The notes: generated from the letters alone by a model not told the origin. Numbered from the stretch's first letter, positions 34,974-42,621 are shown. The stretch is 64,000 nucleotides of DNA from Lachnospiraceae bacterium (GCA_017428265.1 JAFRRD010000041.1:99047-163046), one strand, 5' to 3'. Numbers and translations: made by a program.

Positions 34974-35366
34974 ATGAAGAACAAGAAAGTTCTGTGGGCG
35001 ATCCTGGCCATTATCGTCATCGCAGTGGCCTACATCGTGATCGCCAAACCCTTCATCCCGAAGGGCGACGGTTCCATCACCGTTAAGGTGACCGACTTGG
35101 ATCAGAAGCTGATCAAAGAGAAGAAAATCGTCTTCAATACCGGCGACAAGCTGACGGATCTGGTATCGAAAAACTTCGACAACGTCCTGATCAAGGACGG
35201 AATGCTGATGAACATCGAGTCGCTGGTGACGCCGGCCGACTGGGCGCAGTACATCGCGATCTGGACCAACGGCAAGCTGGCCGAGGTCGGCATCGAGACG
35301 CTGCCGTACGGAGACGGAGATGTGCTCGAATTTCGCATGACAGTCAATGAGTACGCAGGAAAATAA
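34974..35366 (+). CDS. DUF4430 membrane-anchored protein, putative cobalamin-binding
   Basis: A 130-residue protein. It has one N-terminal helix (WAILAIIVIAVAYIVIA) and no lipobox Cys, so it is a membrane-anchored extracellular protein. The rest matches the DUF4430 fold, related to the C-terminal part of transcobalamin/intrinsic factor: SITVKVTDLDQKLIKEKKIVF, NIESLVTPADWAQYIAIWTNG and GDVLEFRMTV. The riboswitch directly upstream and the ECF S component overlapping downstream suggest it captures cobalamin or a corrinoid for import. The ribosome site is not obvious, consistent with riboswitch-controlled access. Confidence 0.8.
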   Translation: MKNKKVLWAILAIIVIAVAYIVIAKPFIPKGDGSITVKVTDLDQKLIKEKKIVFNTGDKLTDLVSKNFDNVLIKDGMLMNIESLVTPADWAQYIAIWTNGKLAEVGIETLPYGDGDVLEFRMTVNEYAGK

Positions 35367-35886
35367 GACGGAAAAACCTTTTCTGACGGCGCGCGAGCTC
35401 TGCATCATGGCGATGCTGACGGTGCTGCTGTTTGGGCAGGAACAGCTGATGAACTTCCTGCCGAACATCAACTTCACCATCCTGCTGATGGTTCTGTACG
35501 CGAAGACCTTCGGCTTTGCCAAAAGCAGCATGATGATCACGGTCTACCTGCTGCTGGATGCAACGTTCATGGGCTCGCTGAATCCGATCTGGACGACGGG
35601 ACAGTGGATCGGCTGGATGATGATCCCGATCCTTTGCTGTACGGTCTTCAAAAAGACCGAGGACAGCCTGAAGCTGGCGTTCGCGGGGGCGCTGTGCGCG
35701 TTTCTGTACTGCTGGGTCATGATCCTGCCGACGATGTGGGTGCTGCACACCCCGTTCAAGGCCTATCTGATCAAGGATATCCCCTTTGAGCTGCTGCTGG
35801 CAGCCTCGTCGTTCCTGGGGATCCTCCTGCTGTACGATCCGCTGCGAAAGCTCCTGAAAAGGCTGCTGCGGATGGAAGCGCAGTAA
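35347..35886 (+). CDS. ECF transporter S component, probably for cobalamin
   Basis: A 179-residue membrane protein with about six helices. It begins TARELCIMAMLTVLLFGQEQ, a typical S-component helix 1 with an Ala-rich face, and continues NINFTILLMVLYAKTFGF. S components bind a vitamin and dock onto a shared EcfA/EcfA'/EcfT energy module, which is not in this window. The cobalamin riboswitch upstream and the DUF4430 partner point to cobalamin or its precursors as substrate; without the riboswitch the substrate would be unknown. Its ATG overlaps the DUF4430 gene by 20 bases. Confidence 0.85.
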   Translation: MSTQENKTEKPFLTARELCIMAMLTVLLFGQEQLMNFLPNINFTILLMVLYAKTFGFAKSSMMITVYLLLDATFMGSLNPIWTTGQWIGWMMIPILCCTVFKKTEDSLKLAFAGALCAFLYCWVMILPTMWVLHTPFKAYLIKDIPFELLLAASSFLGILLLYDPLRKLLKRLLRMEAQ

Positions 35887-35901
35887 GAAAAACAACAAAA
35901 G

Positions 35902-35932
35902 AACGGGGCAGCTGCGGCTGCCCCGTTTCTTG
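35902..35932 (+). terminator. Terminator after the ECF S-component gene
   Basis: AACGGGGCAGC (35902-35912), TGCG loop, GCTGCCCCGTT (35917-35927), then TCTTGTT. Confidence 0.85.
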
Positions 35933-36096
35933 TTGAGAAGATCCTTCGCTTCGCTCAGGATGACAGTTGAGAAGATCCTTCGCTTCGCTCAGGATGACAG
36001 ATAAGGACGCTGTCATCCTGAGGCGCGTTCTCGTCTGTCATCCTGAGGCGCGTTCCCGTCTGTCATCCTGAGGCGCGTCAGCGCCGAAGGATCTTC
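35932..36096. repeat. Cluster of five copies or part-copies of an intergenic repeat
   Basis: Two exact tandem 34-base copies (35932-35965, 35966-35999) contain GATCCTTCGCTTCGCTCAGG. Three copies in the opposite sense follow at 36011, 36036 and 36061, each opening TGTCATCCTGAGGCGCG; the last is complete to GAAGGATCTTC. The last copy runs into the metI stop codon. This is a known type of dispersed palindromic repeat. Translations rich in HPERSEG from it are artefacts. Confidence 0.9.
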
Positions 36097-36799
36097 ATAC
36101 TTTCAATCTCTTGTCCGAGGCTGTGGCGATCTTATTGCCCACGCTCTGGAAGATCTGAACCAGGACGACCAGCAGGATGACCGCTGCGAACATGATCACG
36201 TAGCGGTAGCGGTAGTAGCCGTAGTTGATGGCGATCTTGCCGAGGCCGCCGCCCCCGATGATCCCGCTCATGGCGGTGTAGCCGAGGATCGTCGTGATCG
36301 CGGTCGTTGCGTTGGAAATGAGAAGCGGCACGCTTTCGGGGATCATGACCTTCGTGATGATCTGCCAGGGCGAAGCACCGAGGCTCTGGGCCATTTCGAT
36401 GGAGTTCGGGTCCACTTCCCTGAGGCTCGTTTCCGCCAGGCGCGCGATAAAGGGGAAGGCGGCGATCACGAGCGGCACGATGGTGGCCACGGTCCCGACC
36501 GTTGTCCCGACGATGGCCCGGGTGAGCGGGAAGACGAGGATCATCAGGATCAGGAACGGGACGCTCCGGAGGATGTTGATGATCATGTTCAGGACCTTGA
36601 TGATCCATTTCGGCAGGGGACTGATCCCTTTTTCATCGCCGGCGACGAGGATGACGCCGAGCGGCAGGCCGATCAGGATCGCAAAAAAGGTCGACAGCAC
36701 GGTGACGTAGAGGGTCTCCCAAGTGGAGAGGAGGAACTGGCCCCGGATGATCGGCAGGGCTTCGGCCCAGGCTTCGCTGCTGAATAATTCGTTAAACAT
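36095..36799 (-). CDS. metI: Methionine ABC transporter permease MetI
   Basis: A 234-residue permease with about five helices. The EAA loop is SLREVDPNSIEMAQSLGASPWQIITKVMIPES, which couples to the ATPase. The N-terminal WETLYVTVLSTFFAILIGLPLGV and C-terminal GYTAMSGIIGGGGLGKIAINYGYYR are typical MetI. It forms the channel of the MetNI methionine importer. The start overlaps the end of metN by eight bases. The stop codon lies at the edge of the intergenic repeat array, with no separate terminator. Confidence 0.93.
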   Translation of the reverse strand: MFNELFSSEAWAEALPIIRGQFLLSTWETLYVTVLSTFFAILIGLPLGVILVAGDEKGISPLPKWIIKVLNMIINILRSVPFLILMILVFPLTRAIVGTTVGTVATIVPLVIAAFPFIARLAETSLREVDPNSIEMAQSLGASPWQIITKVMIPESVPLLISNATTAITTILGYTAMSGIIGGGGLGKIAINYGYYRYRYVIMFAAVILLVVLVQIFQSVGNKIATASDKRLKV

Positions 36800-37808
36800 G
36801 CGGCTGCACCTCCGTTGCGCTGACGTTTTCCTTCCGGGTCAGGTATTCGATCGCCTCCTCGACGGTTCGCCGGCCGCCGCTGATCTCAAGCAGGACGGAG
36901 CCGTAGGTCCGACCGCTGATCTCGCGCATGGATGCGTAGGCGATGCTGGCCTCGATGCCTTTTTCCACCGCCATGTGGGCGATGAGCGGTTCGGAGGTTG
37001 CCTGCGAGCCGTCGAAGACAACGCGAATGAAATGCTGCTCCGGCCCGAGGTCTTTGAACAGGTCGTCGATATTTCCCTCCGGGAAGACGAGGCTCCTGGC
37101 CGCGCGGGACTTCGGGTCGGCGAAGACCTCGCTGACCTCGCCGGTCTCGGCAACGCTCCCCTGATCGAGGATCGCGACGTGGCGGCATATGCTTTCCACG
37201 ACGCTCATCTGGTGGGTGATGATGATCACCGTGATCCCGAGCTTCGCATTGATGTCCCGGATCAGTTCCAGGATGGAATGCGTGGTGCCGGGGTCGAGTG
37301 CCGAGGTCGCTTCGTCGCAGAGAAGGACCTTCGGATCGGATGCCAGCGCCCGCGCGATCGCGACGCGCTGCTGCTGGCCGCCGGAAAGCTGCGCCGGGTA
37401 GGCCGAAGCCTTGTCGGACAGGCCGACGAGTTCCAGCAGTTCCAGCGCCCGTTTTTTCGCCGCAGCGGGCTTTACCCCCGCCAGTTCCAGCGGAAAGCAG
37501 ACGTTTTTCAGGCAGTTTTTCTGCATCAGAAGATCAAAGTTCTGGAAGATCATGGCGATCTCCCGGCGCTTTTTCCGGAGTTCTTCGGGCGTGAGAGCCG
37601 TCATATCGGTCCCGTCAACGAAGACGTGCCCCGAGGTCGGCCTCTCCAGCAGATTTATCGTACGCACGAGCGTCGATTTGCCGGCGCCGCTCATGCCGAT
37701 GATGCCGTAGATGTCCCCGTCGGGAACGGTCAGGGAGACATCCTTCAGGGCTTCCACCTGACCGTCGGTCCCGACAAAGGTCTTGCATACGTGGTCAAGA
37801 ATGATCAT
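36792..37808 (-). CDS. metN: Methionine ABC transporter ATP-binding protein MetN
   Basis: A 338-residue ATPase. Walker A is GMSGAGKSTLVRTI (about residues 37-50), signature [15 protein letters not shown], Walker B VLLCDEATSALDP. A C-terminal NIL domain of about 80 residues (from FIRVVFDGSQA) is the regulatory domain at which methionine inhibits transport in MetN proteins. GGAG lies six bases upstream of the ATG. A hairpin with 9-base arms (CGCCGCCGG and CCGGCGGCG) sits between metQ and metN at 37820-37852. It may adjust expression of metN relative to metQ. Confidence 0.94.
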   Translation of the reverse strand: MIILDHVCKTFVGTDGQVEALKDVSLTVPDGDIYGIIGMSGAGKSTLVRTINLLERPTSGHVFVDGTDMTALTPEELRKKRREIAMIFQNFDLLMQKNCLKNVCFPLELAGVKPAAAKKRALELLELVGLSDKASAYPAQLSGGQQQRVAIARALASDPKVLLCDEATSALDPGTTHSILELIRDINAKLGITVIIITHQMSVVESICRHVAILDQGSVAETGEVSEVFADPKSRAARSLVFPEGNIDDLFKDLGPEQHFIRVVFDGSQATSEPLIAHMAVEKGIEASIAYASMREISGRTYGSVLLEISGGRRTVEEAIEYLTRKENVSATEVQPHV

Positions 37809-37867
37809 GGTTTGCTCCGTGAGACGCCGCCGGAGCCTTTTCGCCCGGCGGCGGTCGTTATCGTATC

Positions 37868-38713
37868 TTATTTCTTCAGTGCGTCAAGACTGGTCTGCTT
37901 GCCGCCGTACAGGCCCATGGGCTCCACATGCACCGCAAAGACGGAGACGATGTGCGTCTTGTTCTGGGCATTGAAATCATCCAGGTAAGGGACGTGCTGG
38001 AAATAGTTTGCATCCAGCGTGCCGTCTTCCACGACGTTGTTGGGTACGACGTAATCGTTGAATTCCTGAATGTCAAGCGTGATGCCTTTTTCCGCAAGGA
38101 TCTCTTTCGCGACGGCCAGGATCTCGGCGTGCGGCGAAGGGGACGCGGCCACGGAGATCGTCATGCCGTTTAAGGCGGCATAGTCGATCGAAGCGTCAAA
38201 GCCGTCACCGGGCTTTTCCACGACGCTGATTACGGCGCCGTTATATTTCTGGGTGATGAAGTCGGCGACCTTCTGGCTGGAGAGGGCGGCGATGAGCGCC
38301 TTGATCTTCGGCTCGTTCTCGTTGCCTTCCTTCACGGCCAGGATGTTGGCGTAGGCGGAGTAGGAGCCTTCGATGACCAGCGACTGCTTCACCGGATTGA
38401 TGCCGGCATCCAGCGCATAGTTGGAATTGATGACCGCATAGTCCACATCCTTCAGGATGTTGGGGATCTGGGCGGCCTCAACTTCCTGGAACTTGATGAT
38501 GTAAGGATTCTCGGCAATGTCCTGGATGGTCGCGGTGATGCCGGCGCCGTCTTTCAGCTTCAGCAGGCCGTTCGCCTGCAGGAGCAGGAGAGCGCGGGCC
38601 TCATTCGTGGTGTCGTTGGGAACGGCCACGGTGAATTCCTTTTTGGCCTTGCCGCAGCCGGCAAGGGCGAGGACGGTGACCAGGGTCAGGATGAGAGCGA
38701 AGAGTTTTTTCAT
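37868..38713 (-). CDS. metQ: Methionine-binding lipoprotein MetQ
   Basis: A 281-residue substrate-binding lipoprotein. The signal peptide is MKKLFALILTLVTVLALAG with the lipobox Cys at residue 20 (LAGCGKAKKE). The NlpA/MetQ domain follows: FTVAVPNDTTNEARALLLLQ, GLLKLKDGAGITATIQDI, VDYAVINSNYALDAG. It captures methionine outside the membrane for MetNI. AAGGAGG lies eight bases before the ATG, directly after a terminator hairpin. Expression therefore depends on read-through of the upstream leader (see 38735-38944). Confidence 0.95.
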   Translation of the reverse strand: MKKLFALILTLVTVLALAGCGKAKKEFTVAVPNDTTNEARALLLLQANGLLKLKDGAGITATIQDIAENPYIIKFQEVEAAQIPNILKDVDYAVINSNYALDAGINPVKQSLVIEGSYSAYANILAVKEGNENEPKIKALIAALSSQKVADFITQKYNGAVISVVEKPGDGFDASIDYAALNGMTISVAASPSPHAEILAVAKEILAEKGITLDIQEFNDYVVPNNVVEDGTLDANYFQHVPYLDDFNAQNKTHIVSVFAVHVEPMGLYGGKQTSLDALKK

Positions 38714-38734
38714 GGTGATTCCTCCTTAAGGATC

Positions 38735-38769
38735 AAATAAATAACGGGGAGCTTCCGAAGCTCCCCGTT
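38735..38769 (-). terminator. Attenuator terminator in the metQ leader
   Basis: Minus strand: AACGGGGAGC and GCTCCCCGTT arms of a palindrome of 11-12 pairs (38743-38769), then ATTTATTT, ending about 20 bases before the metQ ATG. Its loop and inner 3' arm (TTCGGAAGC, 38751-38759) can instead pair with the end of the leader coding region. Confidence 0.85.
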
Positions 38770-38801
38770 GTTCAGGATAAGACTCAGTCTTATCAGGGCA
38801 G

Positions 38802-38885
38802 TTATTCGGAAACAGTCACAGGCAAAGAGCGGCACATCATCATGTACCGGCGCATCATCATATCCATGCACAGAGTCCTTGTCAT
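38802..38885 (-). CDS. Met-rich leader peptide of the metQNI operon
   Basis: A 27-codon frame between the metQ promoter and the terminator. Eight codons are ATG: 1, 7, 9, 10, 11, 15, 16 and 17, in two runs of three (DMMMRRYMMMC). AAAGGA lies nine bases before the start. Codons 24-27 contain ACTGTTTCC and GTTTCCGAA. The first is a perfect complement of GGAAACAGT at the leader ribosome site; the second pairs over nine positions (one G-U) with TTCGGAAGC inside the terminator. A ribosome paused at the Met runs would leave this segment free to form the antiterminator. A ribosome finishing at the stop would cover it and let the terminator form. This is the layout of ribosome-mediated attenuation. 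No S-box or T-box motif is seen here. Confidence 0.8.
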   Translation of the reverse strand: MTRTLCMDMMMRRYMMMCRSLPVTVSE

Positions 38886-38915
38886 GGCACTGTTTCCTTT
38901 CTGCAGGATGGGCTT

Positions 38916-38944
38916 ATGATAAACCCTGGAATGCGTATTGTCAA
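38916..38944 (-). promoter_or_regulatory. Promoter of the metQNI leader transcript
   Basis: Minus strand TTGACA (from 38939-38944), 17-base spacer, TATCAT (from 38916-38921). The predicted start is near 38909, 24 bases before the leader ATG. Confidence 0.8.
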
Positions 38945-39038
38945 GAGAAAAAACGAAAAAATAATTCTATTCTTGCGAAACACGGCGCAGCACGGCACAC
39001 TTATGCACGCCGGGCAGGGCGGCTGTGCGCCCCGGTTC

Positions 39039-40352
39039 TTACGCGTTGAGCAGAGCGGCGGCTGCGCTGCCGATGAGGTTGGCGTCGGGCACCTGCGTGA
39101 TCCGGTAAGAGATCCCGCGCTCGGTCTCCGTGAAGACTTTTATGAAGCCGCTGAGCATGGGCAGGAAGAGGGAAGACTTCCAGAAACTGCTGCCTTCGGC
39201 GGCGATAAGCGCCGGATGGGCAGGATCCTTCCCGAGCCCGGCTTCTTCGAGCACGGCGGTCAGGTTGACGCAGACGAGCTTCGCAGCGCGTTCGTACAGG
39301 CGGTGGATCACCGTGAGGAGCGCGGTCCGGTCGCTTTCGGAAGCGCAGATCCCGGCAAGACGGTTGTCGCCCTCCGGATCGCGGACAAAGCAGTCCACGT
39401 CCACGGAACGGAAGGCTGCAGTCTGCGCCAGACGCTCTTTCATCGCGGGTGAAAACAGGCCGCGTTCGGCGGCGGAGACGGCGGTCAGCCAGACGAGGCG
39501 CCCCAGATAGACGCCGCCGACCATTTTCTCATACAGATGGTTGCCGGGAAGCAGGTCCTTTTCGTCGAGCAGGCGGTCGGCCTCCCCGCGCGGAAAAGCG
39601 CTGTAGGCGCCGCTTTCCATGTTGATGAGCATCGTGCCGCCGTCATCCTCGACGGGATAACGGCTGATGCGTGCGGTCCGTTCGGGATAGCAGGTGTTCG
39701 TCCCGGTCCCGAGGATGAAGCCGACCGGCCCTTCGCAGCCCGATTCCGCGAGGTGCGAGAGGGCACCGCAGGCCGCAGCCGTCGAGTCGTTCAGCAGGAC
39801 CCAGCGGCGCGTGCCGGGAACGCCGGCGCGGACCAGAGCGGCCTCCAGCCTTTCGCAGACCTTCATGCCGTCGCTGCCTTCCACGTGGACGCCCTTGTTG
39901 AAATTGGCCAGGATCCCGTCATGGTCCGGCGTGATGCGGGCCTCGTAGGAGAAGCAGTAGCCGATCAGATCGTCGTCCGTAAGATGCGGGCGGAGGATCT
40001 CCACCATCCGGGCAAGATATTCATCAAGCGTGATGGCCGCCTTGCTGCCGGGCATGGGGCAGGCGGCGAGGGCTTCGACCTCGAAATCGCCGAGGGGATG
40101 GAAGACAACCCGCGCCAGGCGCAGGTTCGTGCCGCCCATATCGATGACCAGAACGGGTTTCCCGGCAGGGAGTTTTCCGTCCGTCGTCAGATAGGTCGGC
40201 AGCATCGGCAGAGAGGAAGACGCTGCGGTCAGGCCGAGCCGCATTTCCCTGCGGAAGCGGTCGGTCTGGTAGTTCATATCGGTCAGATCCGGGTGCATGC
40301 CGGTCTGCAGCAGGAATTCATCGATCTCGGGAGAATAAACGAATTCGTTCAT
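39039..40352 (-). CDS. Eukaryotic-type hexokinase
   Basis: A 437-residue sugar kinase of the hexokinase family proper rather than the short bacterial glucokinase type. Motifs are PVLVIDMGGTNLRLARVVF (phosphate 1, about residue 66), NDSTAAACGAL, GFILGTGTNTCYPE (phosphate 2) and INMESGAYSAF. It should phosphorylate glucose and related hexoses with ATP. AAAGGAC lies upstream of the ATG. It follows the PrsW-like protease gene on the minus strand by 30 bases, probably in one transcript. Its 3' region to 38945 shows no convincing terminator. Confidence 0.88.
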   Translation of the reverse strand: MNEFVYSPEIDEFLLQTGMHPDLTDMNYQTDRFRREMRLGLTAASSSLPMLPTYLTTDGKLPAGKPVLVIDMGGTNLRLARVVFHPLGDFEVEALAACPMPGSKAAITLDEYLARMVEILRPHLTDDDLIGYCFSYEARITPDHDGILANFNKGVHVEGSDGMKVCERLEAALVRAGVPGTRRWVLLNDSTAAACGALSHLAESGCEGPVGFILGTGTNTCYPERTARISRYPVEDDGGTMLINMESGAYSAFPRGEADRLLDEKDLLPGNHLYEKMVGGVYLGRLVWLTAVSAAERGLFSPAMKERLAQTAAFRSVDVDCFVRDPEGDNRLAGICASESDRTALLTVIHRLYERAAKLVCVNLTAVLEEAGLGKDPAHPALIAAEGSSFWKSSLFLPMLSGFIKVFTETERGISYRITQVPDANLIGSAAAALLNA

Positions 40353-40382
40353 AAAGGTCCTTTCTTCGGCCGGAAACAGGGC

Positions 40383-41096
40383 TCAGACGATGTAGCGGTC
40401 TTCATTCGACAGCTTTTTGACGAGCCGGAAGGAGATGAGGAACATGATGACGACAAAGACGACGAAAATCCAGGTGGAAGCGTCGCTCGTCCTGGTTGCG
40501 ATGTAGTCGTAGAGACCGTGCAGGAACATCGGCACGAGCACCGAAAGCACGCGGTAATAAACGCTCTTTTCGGGATAGCCGAAATTGTCGGCCCGTTTGG
40601 CCATTCCGTACCAGGCGCCCATGAAGACGCCGAAGCAGGCGTGGCCGGGCACCGCGGTCACCGCACGCACGAGCGCCGTGGTCAGGCCGTATTCAAAGAC
40701 GTAGCTCAGGTTCTCCCAGAGGGCGAAGCCGAGGGCCACGGCCACGGCATAGACGACAGCATCGTACTGGCAGTTGAAGTTCTGATCATACCAGGTGCGG
40801 CGGCGCAGGAACAGGTATTTGGCCCCTTCCTCGCAGCCCGCGACGACCACGAAATACAGCAGGATGTCGCGGAGCGTTTCATTGTCCATATCTTTCAGGA
40901 AGAGGCTGCCGACCCATTCGCCGCCCATGGCCAGAAGCGTCGCCAGGACCCCCAGCAGGACAAGCCCGAGGATCAGGCGCGGCGGCTCCTTTTCCAGACG
41001 GTCGGAGCGGTAGACCTTGACCAAAAGCACGATGGCCGGGATGACGGCCGCCGCGATCAGCAGGATGTTATAGGATCCGAATAAGAAAAACAGCAT
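40383..41096 (-). CDS. PrsW-family intramembrane metalloprotease
   Basis: A 237-residue polytopic protein. The active-site motifs of the PrsW/CPBP-like group are present: CEEGAKY (EExxK) near residue 93, ALGFALWENLSYV, TAVPGHACFGVFMG and FLHGLYDYI with the metal-binding His. PrsW in Bacillus cleaves the anti-sigma factor RsiW; no RsiW-like target lies here. The ATG at 41096 with GAGGTGG upstream is preferred to TTG at 41111. Its neighbours are hexokinase downstream and a divergent M20 peptidase. Confidence 0.88.
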   Translation of the reverse strand: MLFFLFGSYNILLIAAAVIPAIVLLVKVYRSDRLEKEPPRLILGLVLLGVLATLLAMGGEWVGSLFLKDMDNETLRDILLYFVVVAGCEEGAKYLFLRRRTWYDQNFNCQYDAVVYAVAVALGFALWENLSYVFEYGLTTALVRAVTAVPGHACFGVFMGAWYGMAKRADNFGYPEKSVYYRVLSVLVPMFLHGLYDYIATRTSDASTWIFVVFVVIMFLISFRLVKKLSNEDRYIV

Positions 41097-41152
41097 AGTA
41101 TTCCACCTCAATATGTGATGCTATCACAAACAGGAGAAAAGCACAAGCAAAC

Positions 41153-41181
41153 TTGACGCGCGGGACGCATTGTGCGATAGT
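41153..41181 (+). promoter_or_regulatory. Promoter of the M20 peptidase gene
   Basis: TTGACG at 41153-41158, 17-base spacer, GATAGT at 41176-41181. Confidence 0.55.
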
Positions 41182-41206
41182 ATAGGCAGAAAAAGGAGGT
41201 CCGGAA

Positions 41207-42538
41207 ATGGACGAAAGGACAATGCGCTATGCGAACGAGCTTGCGCGGATGATCCGCTGTGAGACGGTATCCGTACAGGGACAAAGCGATTATGAGAAAT
41301 TTACCCGCTTTCAGGCGCTGCTGGAGGAACTCTTCCCGGCGCTCTTTGCGGTCTGTGAAAAGGAAGTCTTCCACGGGAGTCTTCTGATGCGCTGGCCCGG
41401 ACAGCATCCGGAGAAGGCACCGGTCCTCTTCATGAACCATCAGGACGTGGTCGAGGCCTCCGGCGAGTGGGAGCATGAGCCGTTTTCCGGCGACATCACC
41501 GAGGATAAAATCTGGGGCAGGGGCACGCTGGACGACAAGGGCGCCCTCTGGGGCATGCTGCGGGCAGCTGACGAGCTGGCGGCCGAAGGCTTCACGCCGG
41601 ACTGCGATATCTGGTTCGAGTCCGCCGATGCCGAGGAGATCGGCGGCAACAACGGCGAAGGTGCCGACGAGATCTCCCTGATCCTGAAGGAAAGAGGGAT
41701 CCGCTTCGCCTTCGTCCTGGACGAGGGCGGCATGATCGTGACCGAACCGATGCTCGGCGCGAAGGGCAGCTATGCCATGATCGGCGTCGGCGAAAAGGGT
41801 ACCGCGGACCTGAAGATCATCGCCAGAAGCAGCGGAGGACACGCCTCCACGCCGCCGAAGGACACGCCGCTCGTGCGGCTCGGCAAATTCATGGCGGAGT
41901 GCGACAGCGGAAGCCTGTTCCGGGTGGAGATGAATCCGACCGTGCAGGAGATGTTCCGGCGCGTCAGCGGCGGCATCGACGGCATGATGAAGAATGTCCT
42001 GAGCAAGCCCGATGTCTACAAGAAGGTCCTGGAAGCCATCATGAACCGCACCTCGCCCGAAGGCGCGGCGATGCTGCGGACGACGCTGGCCTTCACCATG
42101 GCGAAAGGCAGCGACGGCCACAACGTGCTGCCGCAGGAGGCCTGGGTACTCGGCAACATGCGCTTTGCCCACCATCAGGGGATGGAAGAGAGCGTCGAGG
42201 CCGTGCGGAAGGTTGCCGAAAAATACGATCTTGAGGTCGCGGTCGAGGTCGCCGGCTTCACCAGCCCGGTCACAAGCTACAAATGCCTCGGCTTCCGCAT
42301 GCTGGAGCAGGGGATCAAGGAGATCTTCCCGGGCGCCGTCCCCACGCCGTATATCATGAACGGTGCCAGCGACGCACGCTTTATGAGCCGGGTCTCCGAC
42401 AACTGCCTGCGTTTTGCGCCCTTCTCCATCAATGCGGATCAGCGTCACTCCGTGCACGGTCCGAACGAGAACCTGGACCTTTCCACCCTCGCCCCGGCGG
42501 TCGATTTCTACCGCTGGATGATGACGCACGTGGGGTGA
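41207..42538 (+). CDS. M20-family metallopeptidase (carboxypeptidase/dipeptidase type)
   Basis: A 443-residue zinc peptidase. Metal ligands are in PVLFMNHQDVVEA (His-x-Asp, about residue 78), WGRGTLDDKGALWGML (bridging Asp) and FESADAEEIGGNNGEGA (catalytic Glu pair). The dimerisation domain begins near SSGGHASTPPKDTPLVRL, and HSVHGPNENL holds the last His ligand. It hydrolyses peptides or acyl-amino acids in the cytoplasm; the exact substrate is unknown. AAAGGAGG precedes the ATG. It is monocistronic, with a terminator after it. Confidence 0.92.
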   Translation: MDERTMRYANELARMIRCETVSVQGQSDYEKFTRFQALLEELFPALFAVCEKEVFHGSLLMRWPGQHPEKAPVLFMNHQDVVEASGEWEHEPFSGDITEDKIWGRGTLDDKGALWGMLRAADELAAEGFTPDCDIWFESADAEEIGGNNGEGADEISLILKERGIRFAFVLDEGGMIVTEPMLGAKGSYAMIGVGEKGTADLKIIARSSGGHASTPPKDTPLVRLGKFMAECDSGSLFRVEMNPTVQEMFRRVSGGIDGMMKNVLSKPDVYKKVLEAIMNRTSPEGAAMLRTTLAFTMAKGSDGHNVLPQEAWVLGNMRFAHHQGMEESVEAVRKVAEKYDLEVAVEVAGFTSPVTSYKCLGFRMLEQGIKEIFPGAVPTPYIMNGASDARFMSRVSDNCLRFAPFSINADQRHSVHGPNENLDLSTLAPAVDFYRWMMTHVG

Positions 42539-42566
42539 ATGAAATACATACGAAAAAAGTATGGAT

Positions 42567-42600
42567 GAGGGGCTGTCATTTGCTGCAGCCCCTTGATTTC
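42567..42600 (+). terminator. Terminator after the M20 peptidase gene, overlapping the glmM promoter
   Basis: AGGGGCTG and CAGCCCCT arms with a 10-base loop, then TTGATTTCATT. The TTGATT here doubles as the -35 of the next promoter. Confidence 0.65.
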
Positions 42601-42621
42601 ATTATGGGAGAATGTTAAAAT
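42593..42621 (+). promoter_or_regulatory. Promoter of glmM
   Basis: TTGATT at 42593-42598, 17-base spacer, TAAAAT at 42616-42621. The 5' leader contains GCGGC/GCCGC complementary arms of unclear purpose. Confidence 0.65.

Noticed and set aside
35771-36016. Minus-strand frame whose translation includes HPERSEGS
   Set aside because: It is a translation of the dispersed intergenic repeat plus the end of the ECF gene in antisense; this peptide is a well-known annotation artefact.
35932-36096. CRISPR-like array
   Set aside because: The direct copies are immediately adjacent with no unique spacers, and the other copies are inverted; no cas genes are present.
38714-38944. S-box (SAM) riboswitch or T-box before metQ
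   Set aside because: I could not find the conserved T-box sequence or S-box core; the Met-rich frame plus terminator explains the leader better. A covariance search would settle this.
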